NCBI RefSeq assembly: GCF_009727055.1
Contig: NC_052354.1
Span: 47,688,263 to 47,752,262 of the forward strand
Source: Benincasa hispida
Taxonomy: Eukaryota > Streptophyta > Magnoliopsida > Cucurbitales > Cucurbitaceae
DNA: 64,000 nt
Direction: 5' to 3'
The notes under the pieces were generated by a model. That model saw only the letters and a program-made list of their open reading frames with translations. It was not told where the DNA came from and did no database searches. The first letter of the stretch is position 1; each line of letters starts with the position of its first letter. A program made the position numbers and the translations under genes. This document shows positions 12,175 through 22,752 of this stretch, in pieces.

Positions 12175-12272
12175 CTTGAATCTGCCAACCATGCATCCTT
12201 AATAGGCTGCCACATCAACCACTTAGTGGGCTGATGCCACTAAACCAACACATCCTTGCACGCAATCGAGCA

Positions 12273-12451
12273 TTTCCTCGCTTATGCATGGCTTAAATTC
12301 GATGCTCGATCCTTTCCTCGCTCATGCAAACTCAATGTTCAATCTTTTCCTCGCTCATGCATGGCGTTTACTCGATGCTCAATCCTTTCCTCACTCACGC
12401 ATGGCCTTTACTCGATGCTCAATCCTTTCTTCGCTCACGCATGGCCTTTAT
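12273..12451. repeat. 40-bp tandem repeat in gypsy U3-like region
   Basis: Units starting TTTCCTCGCT begin at 12273, 12313, 12346, 12386 and 12426, giving periods of 40, 33, 40 and 40 bp. The third interval carries a 7-bp deletion, and the last unit is cut at 12451 by a solo LTR. Related sequence (ACTCAATG, ...GTTTACTCGATG...) resumes at 14453 on the far side, which independently proves the insertion. The two overlapping plus-strand ORFs here are simply open frames of the repeat. Confidence 0.88.
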
Positions 12452-14452
12452 TGTTGGGTTTTATGTCCTAAAACTCACAGTTTGTAAAAGTTAAACATAT
12501 TCTATTATCAATAAAAGATATTAATTCAACATTTCTTCAATAAAGGTATTGAATCTATTAATTGCATTCATAGAGTCTAAATCCAATAAACTAAGATCCA
12601 TGGCTATTATATGAATACTTGAACTTTATGTAGAGACATAAAGATGGATCAAGTTCGAGTAAATAGCCAAAATGGTTTATAGTATATGAATAAGGTTGGG
12701 TACCTTATTCTGGTAACACTATCGGATGCGGCCTACTCTGTAGCTGTTGCAAGTTGTTGTAAAGGTGCTACAAACGAAGTGATCCAGATTCATTCATGTA
12801 TTGACAGAGGAGTGGAGGCATCCTATGCAATGAGTTTGCATAAGATTGGACCGAGAAATAAATCACTCTTACTTTATAACATTGTTTACTATTTAAGATT
12901 GACTATTTCGTTTAGATGACCTAGGTAACTCGATTTTAATCCTGAGCTAACTATGAACTCCTGTTTATTCGAGATTATCCTTAGATTTGCATAGGTGAGA
13001 GTTGGCTCAATAGCACTGATTCAATAAGCCTCCCATTTTATGGGTAAGATTTGGTAGATAGTTGAGGATATAGGGTACGAGACGGAATTCACACCTACCC
13101 GATCTAGGGATAGGAGAAAGGTTGTTCTCTTAAAGTACTGAATCCAGGTCTTAAACAAGGGCTTACACCCTCTCACTGGCATGAGAGGGATCTGGTTTAG
13201 TGATTTGATCAGGAACCAATTGTTCGCTAGAACCTCAGTTGGAACTTAAGGAACAAGATATAATATCGAGGGTGAAACAACACATTGACCCAGTCGCGAA
13301 TAACCATTGAAAGGTCAACTTACTAGTTATGGTTATATCATCTGGACAAAAATACATCTACAGTGAGGAGAGTGCAACTATTGAGCTATAGTGGTGTGAC
13401 TCAATAGTTAATGAACACTGATTAATTCGGTCTAAAGAGTTTTAACTAATTAATCTTAATCGTTAGAGCTCATGATCTGTAGGTCCATAAGGTCCCTCTA
13501 CTAGCTCATAAAACATGAATATCTTGAATTATTAAATTGAGTGAAATTGGAATGATAACAATTTGAATTGTTCAAATTGAATTAGGGTTTGAATTTGAAT
13601 AAGTTCAAGATCAAATTAGGGCTCTTTTTAATTACATTCGATATAATTAACGTTTAATTTGTTGAAATTAAATGAAATTGGAGAGTTTATAATGTTTAAA
13701 TATTGATTTAATATTACATGAATAGGATTCATGTTTAAAATTAAGTGTGTGATCAATTTGATATTTAATATTAAATTAATTATTTAATTAAATATGTTTA
13801 ATTAATTAAAAATCAAATTAGTTTCCATTTTTTAAATTTCAATTTGAGAAATTGAATGTTGAAATATTAAATTTGATTAAAATTATGGAATTAATCAAAT
13901 TGAGTTTAATTAGTTTAGAATTAATTAAAACAAAATGGAAATTAAATTTGAATTAGAAAATTGAGTTTTGTAAGTGGGTTCTTCCCCATTTTCATCTTAG
14001 CATGATGTGTAAATCCATGCTAATCACACATGATTTCCCACTTCCAAATGAAGTAGTTGTTGGCTTCAATGTATGGAGGAAGTGCTTGCATGTAGAGGCT
14101 TGTTAAAAAATCTCCAATTGGGCTGATGAAAAAGTAGAATTTGTTGAAGAATGTCTTCAGCTGTATTCATCTTCTTCCTCACAAACTTTCTTGATTTCCT
14201 TTACCAAATCCATCAAATTCGAGTTCCACCACTCAAATTCAATACTGAGAATAGTAGAGAAGATCTCTTGGTGGTTCACTATCGATTTGAAGCTGAATTA
14301 ACGAGAAGAGCAGTTTGGAATTGGAAGTATTCATCAAAGGTATGTTTATTTCAAACCCTCTTGTGAAAGCATGCTTTTAGAACTCAAATTAAATGTAATT
14401 AGAGTGCTTATTGATTATGTTTGCTTTTGTTGTTTGCTTGTGTATTCCTTCA
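12452..14452 (+). repeat. Family-B solo LTR, copy 1
   Basis: 2001-bp LTR beginning TGTTGGGTTTTATGTCC and ending TTCA. It is flanked by TTTAT (12447-12451) and TTTAC (14453-14457), a 5-bp target duplication with one mismatch. It has no primer site or internal region. It aligns by eye with 29438-31294 and 60263-62168 (shared landmarks: ATGGAGACATAA-like, GGATGCGGCCTACTCTGTAG-like, a TGATCTGTAGGTCC segment). It interrupts the gypsy tandem repeat. Confidence 0.88.
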
Positions 14453-14739
14453 TTTACTCAATGTACGATCATTGCCTTGCCGAGCGTCGTGCCTTAATGC
14501 CTAGTGTTTACTCGATGTTTGCCTAGTGTGTACTTCGATGCTCGACCACCATTTTCACGGCCAACACTTAGCCAAAATTTCTTCTTGCTAGGTTAACTTA
14601 TACTCACCCAAGAGCCAAGTTCCAATACTTAAGCATTATCCTTCTTCATTGCCTTATCCTTTACCCATTTCCCTATAATTCCACATTAACTCAAATATTA
14701 AACCCCTCATTTTACTAATCTCAACAAATAACATATTTA
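14453..14739 (-). other. Continuation of the gypsy LTR/U3 region
   Basis: Resumes the ACTCGATG-type repeat of 12273-12451 (for example GTTTACTCGATGTTTGCC near 14507) and then decays into AT-rich sequence without genes. Where the first gypsy element ends and the second (gag piece at 14740-15380) begins is not clear. Confidence 0.5.
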
Positions 14740-15380
14740 AGTAGGGAAAGTAGGGTTCTGGTTTCACGGGTACTCAGGCATTCTCAAGTTATTGATTCTC
14801 TTAGTGTACAACTTAGAGTACATAAAAGAATCTGAGACGGGTCTCCATACTGAACTCTGATCAAGTTGGTGATCATATCCTGTAGTTGCTGAACCAACAA
14901 GTAGGCAACAGAAGTCGATTGTTGTGATTGGTTTTCCTACAATACGGTCTTCCCTTTGTTATTAGCTTTAACAACAAGAATTTGACTTGACTCAATAGCT
15001 TCACAAGCCTACATCTGTTCTCTTAAGGCAGCGATTTTATGATCTTGCTCCTCTATAACTTTGATTAGGAAATTTATCTTCCTCCCCATCCCTGCCATGG
15101 CCGACTCAGCCATTACATCAGCCATCATGACAAACACTATATCAAAGTGTGTTTCTTTCTTTCATTGATCAGAAGTATGAGCAGAGTTGTCAAATAAGAT
15201 ATTTTCTCTAATGACGATCCCACCTTTAGGAAGTTCCATCTACTATTCCTAAATTTTCTCCGTGGTGATAGAGTTTTGTTCCTGCTCATGCAGAATCTTC
15301 TTTGAGTAACTATGGGTGACAGATCCCATGTAGGAGTCGCTTGCAGCAGTAGCTTTGGATGCAACTTTATTTGGTGCCAT
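14740..15380 (-). pseudogene. Ty3/gypsy gag N-terminal remnant
   Basis: A minus-strand frame starts ATG at 15378-15380 (MAPNKVASKATAASDSYMGS...). It follows a primer binding site and short leader, so I prefer this start to the upstream in-frame one at 15560, which lies in the LTR. The frame closes near 15249. Decayed pieces of the same protein continue leftward to SFMYSKLYTKRINNLRMPEY at about 14765-14840. Both blocks match my recollection of the N-terminal gag region of cucurbit Ty3/gypsy polyproteins. Several stops and frameshifts separate them, and nothing downstream (protease, RT) is present. Confidence 0.75.
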
Positions 15381-15432
15381 TTGTTGATTTGTTGACTTGG
15401 ATAATGAGAGAGAAATGAGAGGTAGAGATGTC

Positions 15433-15449
15433 CCACCAAGCGTGCCAAT
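15433..15449 (-). promoter_or_regulatory. Gypsy primer binding site
   Basis: Directly inside the LTR (which starts TGTTCGCATG at 15451 on the plus strand) the minus strand reads ATTGGCACGCTTGGTGGG. The position and TTGGC(A/G)C start suit a tRNA primer site of plant gypsy elements; the tRNA species is not determined. Confidence 0.6.
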
Positions 15450-15590
15450 TTGTTCGCATGAGGTTTCTGGTGAAACTTGTTTCGTGGAATTTGAACTTTG
15501 TATTTGGATCAATTTCAGTATAGTAAATACAATATCTAACACAATAATTCTTTGATTCATTTAAAATAAACTTTAATATTTAAACTGGTT

Positions 15591-15888
15591 GATCTTCTTG
15601 GATGATCGGCCTTTGGGCTGCTTGGCCTTTTTAAATGATCGACTTTTGAGCTTGTTGATCTTCTTGGATGATCGACCTTTGGCCTTGTTGATCTTTTTGG
15701 ATGATCGGCCTTTGGGCTTGTTGATCGTCTTAGATGATCGACTTTTTGGGCTGGTTGATCTTCTTGGATGATCGGCCTTTGGGCTTGATGATATTCTTGG
15801 ATGATCGGTCTTTGGGCTTATTGATCTTCTTAGATGATCGACCTTTGGGTTTGATAATCTTCTTAGAGGATCAATCTTTGCACAGGCT
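15591..15888. repeat. 33-bp minisatellite in gypsy LTR
   Basis: Nine imperfect units of the type GATCTTCTTGGATGATCGGC + CTTTGGGCTTGTT. Unit starts include 15591, 15657, 15690, 15723, 15757, 15790, 15823 and 15856, with one 34-bp unit. Because 33 is a multiple of three, several frames stay open; the minus frame reads as an 11-residue repeat close to PKGRSSKKINK. A degenerate relative lies at about 27030-27330. Confidence 0.9.
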
Positions 15889-16199
15889 TCCAAAAAAAAC
15901 TTGTTTCGTGGAGTTGAACTTGAGTTGGTGTTGATGTTGATGTTGATTTGATACAATGTGATTCGATCTCTAGTACTTGATTCTCTCTCGGTTGAATGCG
16001 TACGGTTAATATATAGAAGCAGAGCATGTGGATGTTCTTGAGCTTGGAGTCTTGGAAGAATGCTTGTATCTTCAAAGGAATTCAATCTTTAAGTGTGGTC
16101 TGCTTCAGGAGTTAGGGCATCTTTTGATTGTTGGGAAAATTCTCTCTAGGTCCTCTAGAGTGTAGAGTTGTTGACCTCCCACAAATGAAGAGAACTTCT

Positions 16200-16208
16200 C
16201 TATTTATA
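16200..16208 (-). promoter_or_regulatory. TATA box of gypsy LTR
   Basis: Minus strand TATAAATAG, preceded by CC. It is positioned between the presumed U3 (right) and the minisatellite-bearing R/U5 side (left). A similar CTCTATTTATAGAG block occurs at about 39431-39444 in the second copy of this LTR, supporting conservation. Confidence 0.5.
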
Positions 16209-16600
16209 GGGTTCTTTGGTGGGCTTGGTGGGTTTGGGTTTGGTTGGTCTATGGGCCTGGCCCTTGGGTCCAATTAGTTGGACTTGGACTTAGTTGATCC
16301 ATGGGTATGACCTTTGGGCCTAATTAGTTGGTTTTGGGCCTGATTTGTCATCGAAATTTGTCTTCAACTTCAATTTGTGATACATGTCAACTTCTAATTG
16401 GTCACAAATTTGATGTTTGGAATTTTGTCATTAATTTTGTGAATAACGTGGCAATTTGTGATTGGTCCGAAATTTCTCATTTAACAATGTCAATAATATT
16501 AAAAAAGAAATACAACCTTATAATAGTTATAGGAAAAAATTCACGGATAAAAAAAATGTCAAACTATTTATAAAAATAGCAAAAAAATAAAAAATAAAAA

Positions 16601-16770
16601 ATATTGTTAGACACCGATAGATTCTATCAGCGCTTATAAGTTATAGGCTTCTATCAGTTTCTATCACTCATAGACACTGATAGACTTCTATCAGGCCCTA
16701 TCAAAGAAGATTAAAATTTTGCTATTTTGTGTAAATAGTTTTGTTTATTTTTCTATTTTTGAAAATCCCC
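16601..16770. repeat. MITE-like dyad repeat, copy 1
   Basis: Dense (C/T)TATCA / TGATAG blocks (GATAGATTCTATCAGCG..., CACTGATAGACTTCTATCAG) followed by a TTTTGCTATTTTGTGTAAATA end. It shares the TATCA/GATAG-rich centre and a TTTTGCTAT...AAATA end with the next two copies. Boundaries approximate. Confidence 0.6.
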
Positions 16771-16895
16771 CATAATTATATGCTAATAAGAAGTAGCGTT
16801 TTCTGTCTCACAAACTTAATAAAGAGTGTTAGACAACTTATATTCCACTTGTGGTGGTGATTATCATTATTGTTATTATATTGAGATTTAAATAA

Positions 16896-17118
16896 TGGGT
16901 TGCTTTCAAATAAAAGGAAATGAGCCAACTTATTTATAAATATAGTAAAATTTCACCATCTATTACTAACAGACCGTAATAGGCATCCATCAACATGATC
17001 TATGATGGATGTCTATTATATGGATGTCTATTGCGGTCTATCACAATCTATCTCTGATAGATAGAGATATTTTGCTATACTTGAAAATATTTTCAACAAT
17101 TTTATCATTTAAAATAAT
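16896..17118. repeat. MITE-like dyad repeat, copy 2
   Basis: Left arm TTATAAATATAGTAAAATTT, centre rich in GATGTCTATT/GATAGA blocks, right arm ATATTTTGCTATACTTGAAA, then CAATTTTATCATTTAAAATAA. The arms are inverted relatives of each other. Closely similar in layout to 17653-17857. Confidence 0.65.
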
Positions 17119-17652
17119 TACTCTTAAATAAATGACAAATTTTGTATATTATATATATTTTTAATACGATAGGACAGTTGAACTATGCTAATAGATATTA
17201 TAATTATGATATATTTAATATTCATCCATATGTCAAATTAATATTACTAAGATCGAGATATTAGTAACAGATACTTACAGTTAAGAAAAATCTTTTTCTA
17301 GAAAACGCTTAGAAAAACCAAAATTATTACCTTTTGTAGCTAAGAACGTTCAAATAAATACAAGAAAAATCCTAAAATTAGACGTGAACTAGAAACGGTT
17401 AACTAACAACCACATGATAAATAAACAATACGACTTTAAAATATAGCCACAAACATTATTAACATTGATGGATTAGATCAATTTGACAATTAAGTACTTA
17501 TCTTATTAATTCGTTAAATTATCATTTAAAATTTTGATAGTTTATTAACTAGTATAAATCAAAGGTCTAGAGTCTAAAACAATGTATTAGAGTTTAAAAT
17601 TTTTCCACATTTTGATTGTTATTTTAAAAATATTTCCAAAAACGTAGATTAA

Positions 17653-17857
17653 AAGGTTGTTTTCGAATATAAGAAAATGAACCAAAATATTTATAAATAT
17701 AGTAAAATTTCATTGTTTATTCACGATAGGTCGCGATAGACTATTATCTGTGTCATGATAGACATGTATATAATAGTCTATTACGATCTATCACAAATAG
17801 ACTGTGATATTTTATTATTATTTATAAATATTTTTAACAGTTTTGTCATTTAAAATA
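17653..17857. repeat. MITE-like dyad repeat, copy 3
   Basis: GGTTGTTTTCGAATATAAGA start, arm TTTATAAATATAGTAAAATT, centre with GGTCGCGATAGACT / AGTCTATTACGATC inverted blocks, right arm TGATATTTTATTATTATTTA, then CAGTTTTGTCATTTAAAATA. Same arrangement as copy 2, so they belong to one non-autonomous family. Confidence 0.68.
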
Positions 17858-18346
17858 AAATTTATATATTAAATAAAAAAGAATAGATTTAGGGTTTTAT
17901 AGAGAAGTGTCCCATCTCAAATTAAAGTTTTTGTAGTCGGACTGAAATCAATGGACATTAGTGGCATACAGAGAGAAGAACAATGACAAGAAGTCAAGAA
18001 GAAGGAATAGTATAGACAACAACGTATAATAATGCCTTACCAACAAAAATAGTGTTCTTTAAGGCAAAGTCTTTGGAATTATAGGAATATAAAGGATTAA
18101 AATTAGATTTTTCTATCCACACAACTGCCATAAAGTTTGTGTATTATCAATTTTGAAATAAGAGCTAGGTAGGTTTGATTTCTCCCCTTCATATATTGTA
18201 GAAAAAATCTCTAATTTGAAAAAAAATACATCTATCTACAATCTTTCCAAGTAAAAATCGATCTTATCTTAATTCATTTTTAAGTTATATTTTAAACGAA
18301 AGGGAAAAATGTTTAGTGTGTGTGAGACAAAAGTAAGTAATATGTA

Positions 18347-18426
18347 GTATCAAAATGAGCTTAAGTCAACGATAATTAACATGATATTTCTCCTAGAGGT
18401 TGAAGATTCAATCCTTCTTCTTTTCC

Positions 18427-18471
<45 letters not shown>

Positions 18472-18472
18472 G
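18347..18472 (+). mobile_element. tRNA-derived SINE, copy 1
   Basis: Body with AATGAGCTTAAGTCAACGAT (A-box-like region) and GATTCAATCC (B box, 18405-18414), then a 3' simple-sequence tail of (TAA)n at about 18427-18466 and an A run. It is flanked by a perfect 12-bp direct repeat, AAGTAATATGTA, at 18335-18346 and 18473-18484, the length expected of SINE retroposition. Confidence 0.85.
18427..18466. repeat. (TAA)n microsatellite
   Basis: About 13 uninterrupted TAA units forming the tail of the SINE just described. Likely to vary in length between individuals. Confidence 0.95.
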
Positions 18473-18573
18473 AAGTAATATGTAATAGCAATATTTTTTT
18501 TTCTGAAAGGAGCAAAAATATTATCATACTTAAGTTTAAGAGAAAATAATTTATGAAGAGCACTTTAATAACG

Positions 18574-18756
18574 GTAGATAAATTAGTCTTTATTTGATAT
18601 CTATTTAATCTTTATTATAATTTTAAAAGTTAAGTTTATAAACACTACTTCAATCTGTTGATAACTTGTAGATAAATTAGTCTTTATTTGATATTTATTT
18701 AATCTTCATTATAATTTTAAAAATTAAGTTTATAAACACTACTTCAATCTGTTGAT
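18574..18756. repeat. 89-bp tandem duplication
   Basis: 18574-18662 and 18668-18756 both begin GTAGATAAATTAGTC, both end CAATCTGTTGAT and differ at only a few positions. They are separated by 5 bp (AACTT). No coding content. Confidence 0.9.
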
Positions 18757-19011
18757 TTTTTTTTTTAATTATCTACTTTTTAGAAATGTTTAAAAAAAAT
18801 AAGCAAACTTTTGAAAACCTAAATAGTTTTTAATTAATAACTTGGTTTTGGTTTAAAAGTTAAGAATTCAAGTGTTTAGTTAGAAAAGATGAAAACCATG
18901 ATGGTAATCGATAAATAATGACCTTTTCCCCCCTACTACATATACCTTAATAACATTGTGGAATTGTAAATAATGATTTCAAATATACAACAATCACAAC
19001 ACTTACAAGTC

Positions 19012-19112
19012 ACCGAAATGAGTTTAACTCAATGATGATTGACATGACTTTTCTCTCACAAGAGATCGAAGGTTCGATCTTCCATTCTATAATTGTTGTA
19101 AAAGAAAAAAAA
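19012..19112 (+). mobile_element. tRNA-derived SINE, copy 2
   Basis: GAAATGAGTTTAACTCAATGA head, B box GGTTCGATC (19071-19079), TTGTTGTAAAAG then poly-A end. Flanked by ACAAGTC at 19005-19011 and 19113-19119. It is the copy with the best-preserved B box. Confidence 0.82.
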
Positions 19113-19119
19113 ACAAGTC

Positions 19120-20187
19120 GCTTAGTCATAATATTTAAAATTAATTATGAAACTAGAAGAGCAACTTAGTTAGGAAAAAATTTAATACAAACGTTGATTC
19201 AAATAGAAAAACTTAAACCTAATACATATACCCGAAACTAACTAAAAAAAATGAAATTCTCTAGTATAAAGTTTTTTGAATGCATAATTTTTTTTATTCA
19301 ATCATTGATTTGGTGAATTTATTTATAGCAAACATAGAGATTGATCAATCAAATTGGATTGTGGGAAATAAAAGCCTCTTTTGGTAGCTAACTAACTTAT
19401 ATTTGGTGCTCCATCAATGGCTTCCACTAGAATAATACTTTATTTAAATAGTGTTTCCCAAATTTCTTATTTTCACACTTCCATTAAATTTAAGGCTTTA
19501 TTATTATTATATTTTTTTAGGGTTATAATGGCTTTGATGCCATCCGTATACATATATGTTATGATCAGAAGCCAAAGGCTGCAGGCGCCTGATTTCTTCA
19601 TTCATTTTCACACACCAACATAAGGTTGAGAGCTTTGATTCCAATGGGGGACACATCTCATGATTACACAATTCTTTGTGTAGAAAACAAGTCTTTGTTT
19701 TTGGTATTTACCCTTTTAGCTTATGATTTTAATACGTCAATGGTATAAAATCGACAAATAAAGATAGGCAGAAATCGTAAACAATAGAGAATTAATATAA
19801 AGATTTACATAGTTCACTAATAGTTTATTAATATTGTGTTAACTATATCTATGAACAGGGGGAGAGAGCAATTTATTATTAGAGAAAAAAATATCAAATT
19901 ACATATTTAGAGGCATTAGTAGGAGTTAGAGACTTTATATGGCACATTTCTCTAATTTCTAAGGTCAAAATCATAAACAACATAAATATGAATACAACTT
20001 AGGTTATTTGAAGAAATGACAAATTCAAGACATTTCAACTATTAGGACGGAGGAATAATCCAATATATGGAATTAAGTCAATGCATAAAATAAAATGTAG
20101 GTTGCATAAATTGGGATTCTATAACTTGAATTTTTTAGCTTGCAAAATTATATATATTTAAGCATAACTTGACTTTAAAGTTTTACC
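19120..20187. other. AT-rich intergenic DNA
   Basis: No recognisable gene, repeat or RNA. The ORF at 19417-19623 has no domain I can name and no codon-use signal distinguishing it from background. Confidence 0.6.
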
Positions 20188-20194
20188 ATCAAAA

Positions 20195-20287
20195 TGAGCA
20201 TAGCTCGCAATGGTGTTTGACATTTCTTCAAGTCAAAAGTTCAATCTTCATACCTCACATGTTGTACTACAAAAAAAAAAAAAAAAA
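20195..20287 (+). mobile_element. tRNA-derived SINE, copy 3
   Basis: TGAGCATAGCTCGCAATGG head (A-box-like TAGCTCGCAATGG), AGTTCAATC B box (20238-20246), TGTTGTACTAC then a run of about 18 A. Flanked by ATCAAAA at 20188-20194 and 20288-20294. Confidence 0.83.
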
Positions 20288-20353
20288 ATCAAAACCTTAA
20301 TTTAGGAATCAAATATTTTAAAATGTGTTTTACTCCAAGTTAGATTTTTGTAA

Positions 20354-21176
20354 GGCTAAATTATAAAAAAATGTCCCTAAACTTTGTATTTTATGTCAAA
20401 AATATCCTTAAACTTTCAAAAATAGTTCAAAAATACCCTTACAATTAGTTTTGAATGGAAACCGTTAAAGTTTTGTTTCAAAAATACTCTTGAACTTTTA
20501 AAAGTTTCAAAAAAGGTACCCTTAACTTAATTCTTTTTTTTTTTTTAAAAAAAAAATTATCTTTACTGTTAGTATATAAATACAAACCATTAATACCTCA
20601 CTGCAAATAATAATAATAAAAAGTTTAAAATGCTCCTACCATGAAATATGGTGAACAATTTGTTTGACATTTTCTTATGTTCAAACAGAATCAATTTTAA
20701 AACAAATTATATAGATATCATTATTTTTTTTCATATAGATACTCTCAGTTTTCTCTTAATTTTTTCAATTATTAGCTTACACCAATTTTCTCAACAACCA
20801 AAATTAAGTCAAAACATAAAATCTCATAAAACTCCAAAATAGTCAAACAATTAACAAAAAGAGGAATAAGAAGATATTGAAGAAGGAAGAGGAAAAAAGA
20901 TGAGAACTAGAGAAGTAAGACAGTATTAATGGTTTCTGTTCATATAACAATAAGGGCATTTTTAACTTTTTTTTTTTAAGTTTAATGATATTTTTGAAAC
21001 TTTTGAAAGTTTAGTGGTATGTTTGACACAAAATTCTAACGGTTTCTATCTAAAACTAATCATAAGGATATTTTAAAACTCATTTGAGAAGTTTAAGGGT
21101 ATTTTTGAAATGTTTAAAAATTCAAAGATATATTTAACACAAAGTATAAAGTTTAGGGATATTTATAAATTTAGTC
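20354..21176. mobile_element. MULE-like foldback transposon (non-autonomous)
   Basis: 823-bp element with long terminal inverted repeats. The left end is GGCTAAATTATAAAAAAATG...; the right end read in reverse is GACTAAATTTATAAATATCC.... Both arms continue with CCCTAAACTTT and ATACCCTTA...-like blocks over roughly 200 bp or more. It is flanked by a perfect 10-bp direct repeat, ATTTTTGTAA, at 20344-20353 and 21177-21186. A 9-10-bp duplication plus long inverted arms is characteristic of Mutator-like elements. There is no transposase; the ORF at 20648-20842 lies in the spacer and is not recognised. Confidence 0.8.
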
Positions 21177-21830
21177 ATTTTTGTAATGTAACATAGAAGT
21201 TGATGATTTGCGACCTACTCCCACAAGCATGGAACATATTCTTATATTGCATGCTAATAAATTTGAATTTATAAAGATTAGGATGGAGATGTACTATATG
21301 GTTTTGTGTTTATGATCGGTAAGAGCCGATATGTAGAATAAAATTAGGTGGGTTTCATATATCTACTTTCTGTAATTTTATATATCATATATCAAATGAC
21401 ATACACTTGACTTCTTAACTTTAGATTTCACAAAGTTAACTTGTGAGCTAAGTGAACTCAAAGTTAAATTTTGAGATATAATCTTAGACTGATTTAGTTT
21501 GAAAAATGAGATTATGTTTTATGAAATTAGTAATTTAATGCTCTCACTAATTAAACGTCTTATATTACATGATAACTTATTAGAATCACAAAGTCACACA
21601 CTAATTTCTATAATCATTCTTTGCACAATCCAAAAAGATATATACACACAAACACAAGCTTTACCACTTTAAACTTCATACCAAACTTTTTATGACCATA
21701 AGTCAAGATCTTCGGTATGAAAAGGAAAGAACCGCAAAGAGGACAGAGCACAAATCACAAGGAAAACAAATCTTTACACTATCTTTTATTAGGTTAAGTT
21801 ATTAGGATAAAAATAATCTATTTAGACATA

Positions 21831-22140
21831 CTATTATATTGAACTCCAAAAAAAAGAAAATATCTAATGGATATCATCATCAATCTAAGAATAACAAGAT
21901 CAATTTGGACATACATTATCAACTAAAAAGTCAAAAGTTTAAATTTTTTTTCCTACTATATTGAACTCTAAAGAAAGAAGAGATCGAATTAGTGTCATTA
22001 CTCTAAGTAGTTTAGACATACACCATCAACTAAAAAACCAAAACTATAAAGAAAGAAAAATCGAGTCAATGATATTATTTGGTACAACCATTTTAAACAT
22101 ACATCAAGTTAAAAGTTTAAATCTTTGCTACACATATTGT
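21831..22140. repeat. Imperfect direct repeat, 2-3 units
   Basis: CTATTATATTGAACTCC at 21831 recurs as CTATATTGAACTCTA at 21955. Each is followed by AAGAAA, then a ...ACATACA(T/C)...ATCAACTAAAAA segment (21911, 22016), with a third shorter relative to about 22130. Spacing about 124 bp. The ORF at 21961-22143 is a frame through this repeat. Confidence 0.6.
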
Positions 22141-22608
22141 TGAACAAAAAGATGAAGTCGATAGGTATTAGTTCTAGAATACAAATAAAAACTTCTATTT
22201 ATCATCACGTTTTCAAGTAGTGTAACTAAGATTACCAAACCAAGAGATATCATGATTTCACCTGATCTCAACCATTTGAAGAGGTGTCATAAAGATACAG
22301 TGATTGTGATTCTGTCTTCATTTAGACAAATAAAAGATGACTTTTGTACCAAGTGTTTTGGCAGCCATCAATCAATATTCAATGGGCAGTTTTATTCTCA
22401 ATCCACCTACCTTCATTTGAAGATTAATAACAGAAAAAGAACATACAACATTTATCAACTACTCAATAACATTACTCCTCATTTCAAAGCTCACTCTTTC
22501 AAGTTTGAAAAACAAGAAAGAATAAATAATAATAATAATAATAAATATCCTCACAAAAAAATGGTGCACATAAAAAGTTAGGACCAAAAGGAAAATGAAA
22601 GTCCTCAT
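22141..22608. other. Upstream intergenic region of the LRR gene
   Basis: No second gene seen. The ORF at 22252-22581 runs into simple AAT repeats (22527-22545) and lacks any recognisable domain. This stretch probably contains the distal promoter of the LRR gene; no specific elements are called. Confidence 0.5.
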
Positions 22609-22614
22609 TATAAA
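22609..22614 (+). promoter_or_regulatory. Candidate TATA box of LRR gene
   Basis: TATAAA followed by CCC, 139 bp upstream of the ATG. A CT-rich microsatellite (about 22674-22695, TTCTCTCTCTCTCTC) lies between, where a plant 5' leader would be expected. Inferred from motif and distance only. Confidence 0.5.
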
Positions 22615-22752
22615 CCCAAAGAAACAGAGAAGTATTGTCCAAGTTAGGACCTCCATTTCTGACCATTCTCAAGCTTTTCTCTCTCTCTCTCTTCAATGCT
22701 GAAACCAAAACAAGTAACATCAAACTCATGATGACTGTATAGAACTTGAAAA

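Larger units (their letters stand above)
15451..16380 (-). repeat. 5' LTR of a Ty3/gypsy element
   Basis: The left boundary is set by the primer site and the TGTTCGC terminus; the right boundary is approximate. It contains a 33-bp minisatellite (15591-15888) and a minus-strand TATA box (16200-16208). A second copy of the same LTR type occurs at 26900-27708 plus 39249-39477. ORFs on both strands across this region (for example 15573-16085) come from the repeat and are not considered genes. Confidence 0.7.
16381..18334. other. AT-rich intergenic DNA with MITE-like repeats
   Basis: No gene recognised. It contains three related dyad-symmetric repeats (listed separately) and otherwise low-complexity AT-rich sequence. 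Short ORFs such as 16328-16573 have no recognisable domain. Confidence 0.7.

Noticed and set aside
15573..16085. 170-codon minus-strand ORF rich in KGRSSKKINK repeats
   Set aside because: Open only because the 33-bp LTR minisatellite is a multiple of three; it lies within a gypsy LTR and has no domain.
22252..22581. 109-codon ORF upstream of the LRR gene
   Set aside because: Runs into an AAT microsatellite (NNNNN) and poly-A, no recognisable domain, ends just before the candidate TATA box.
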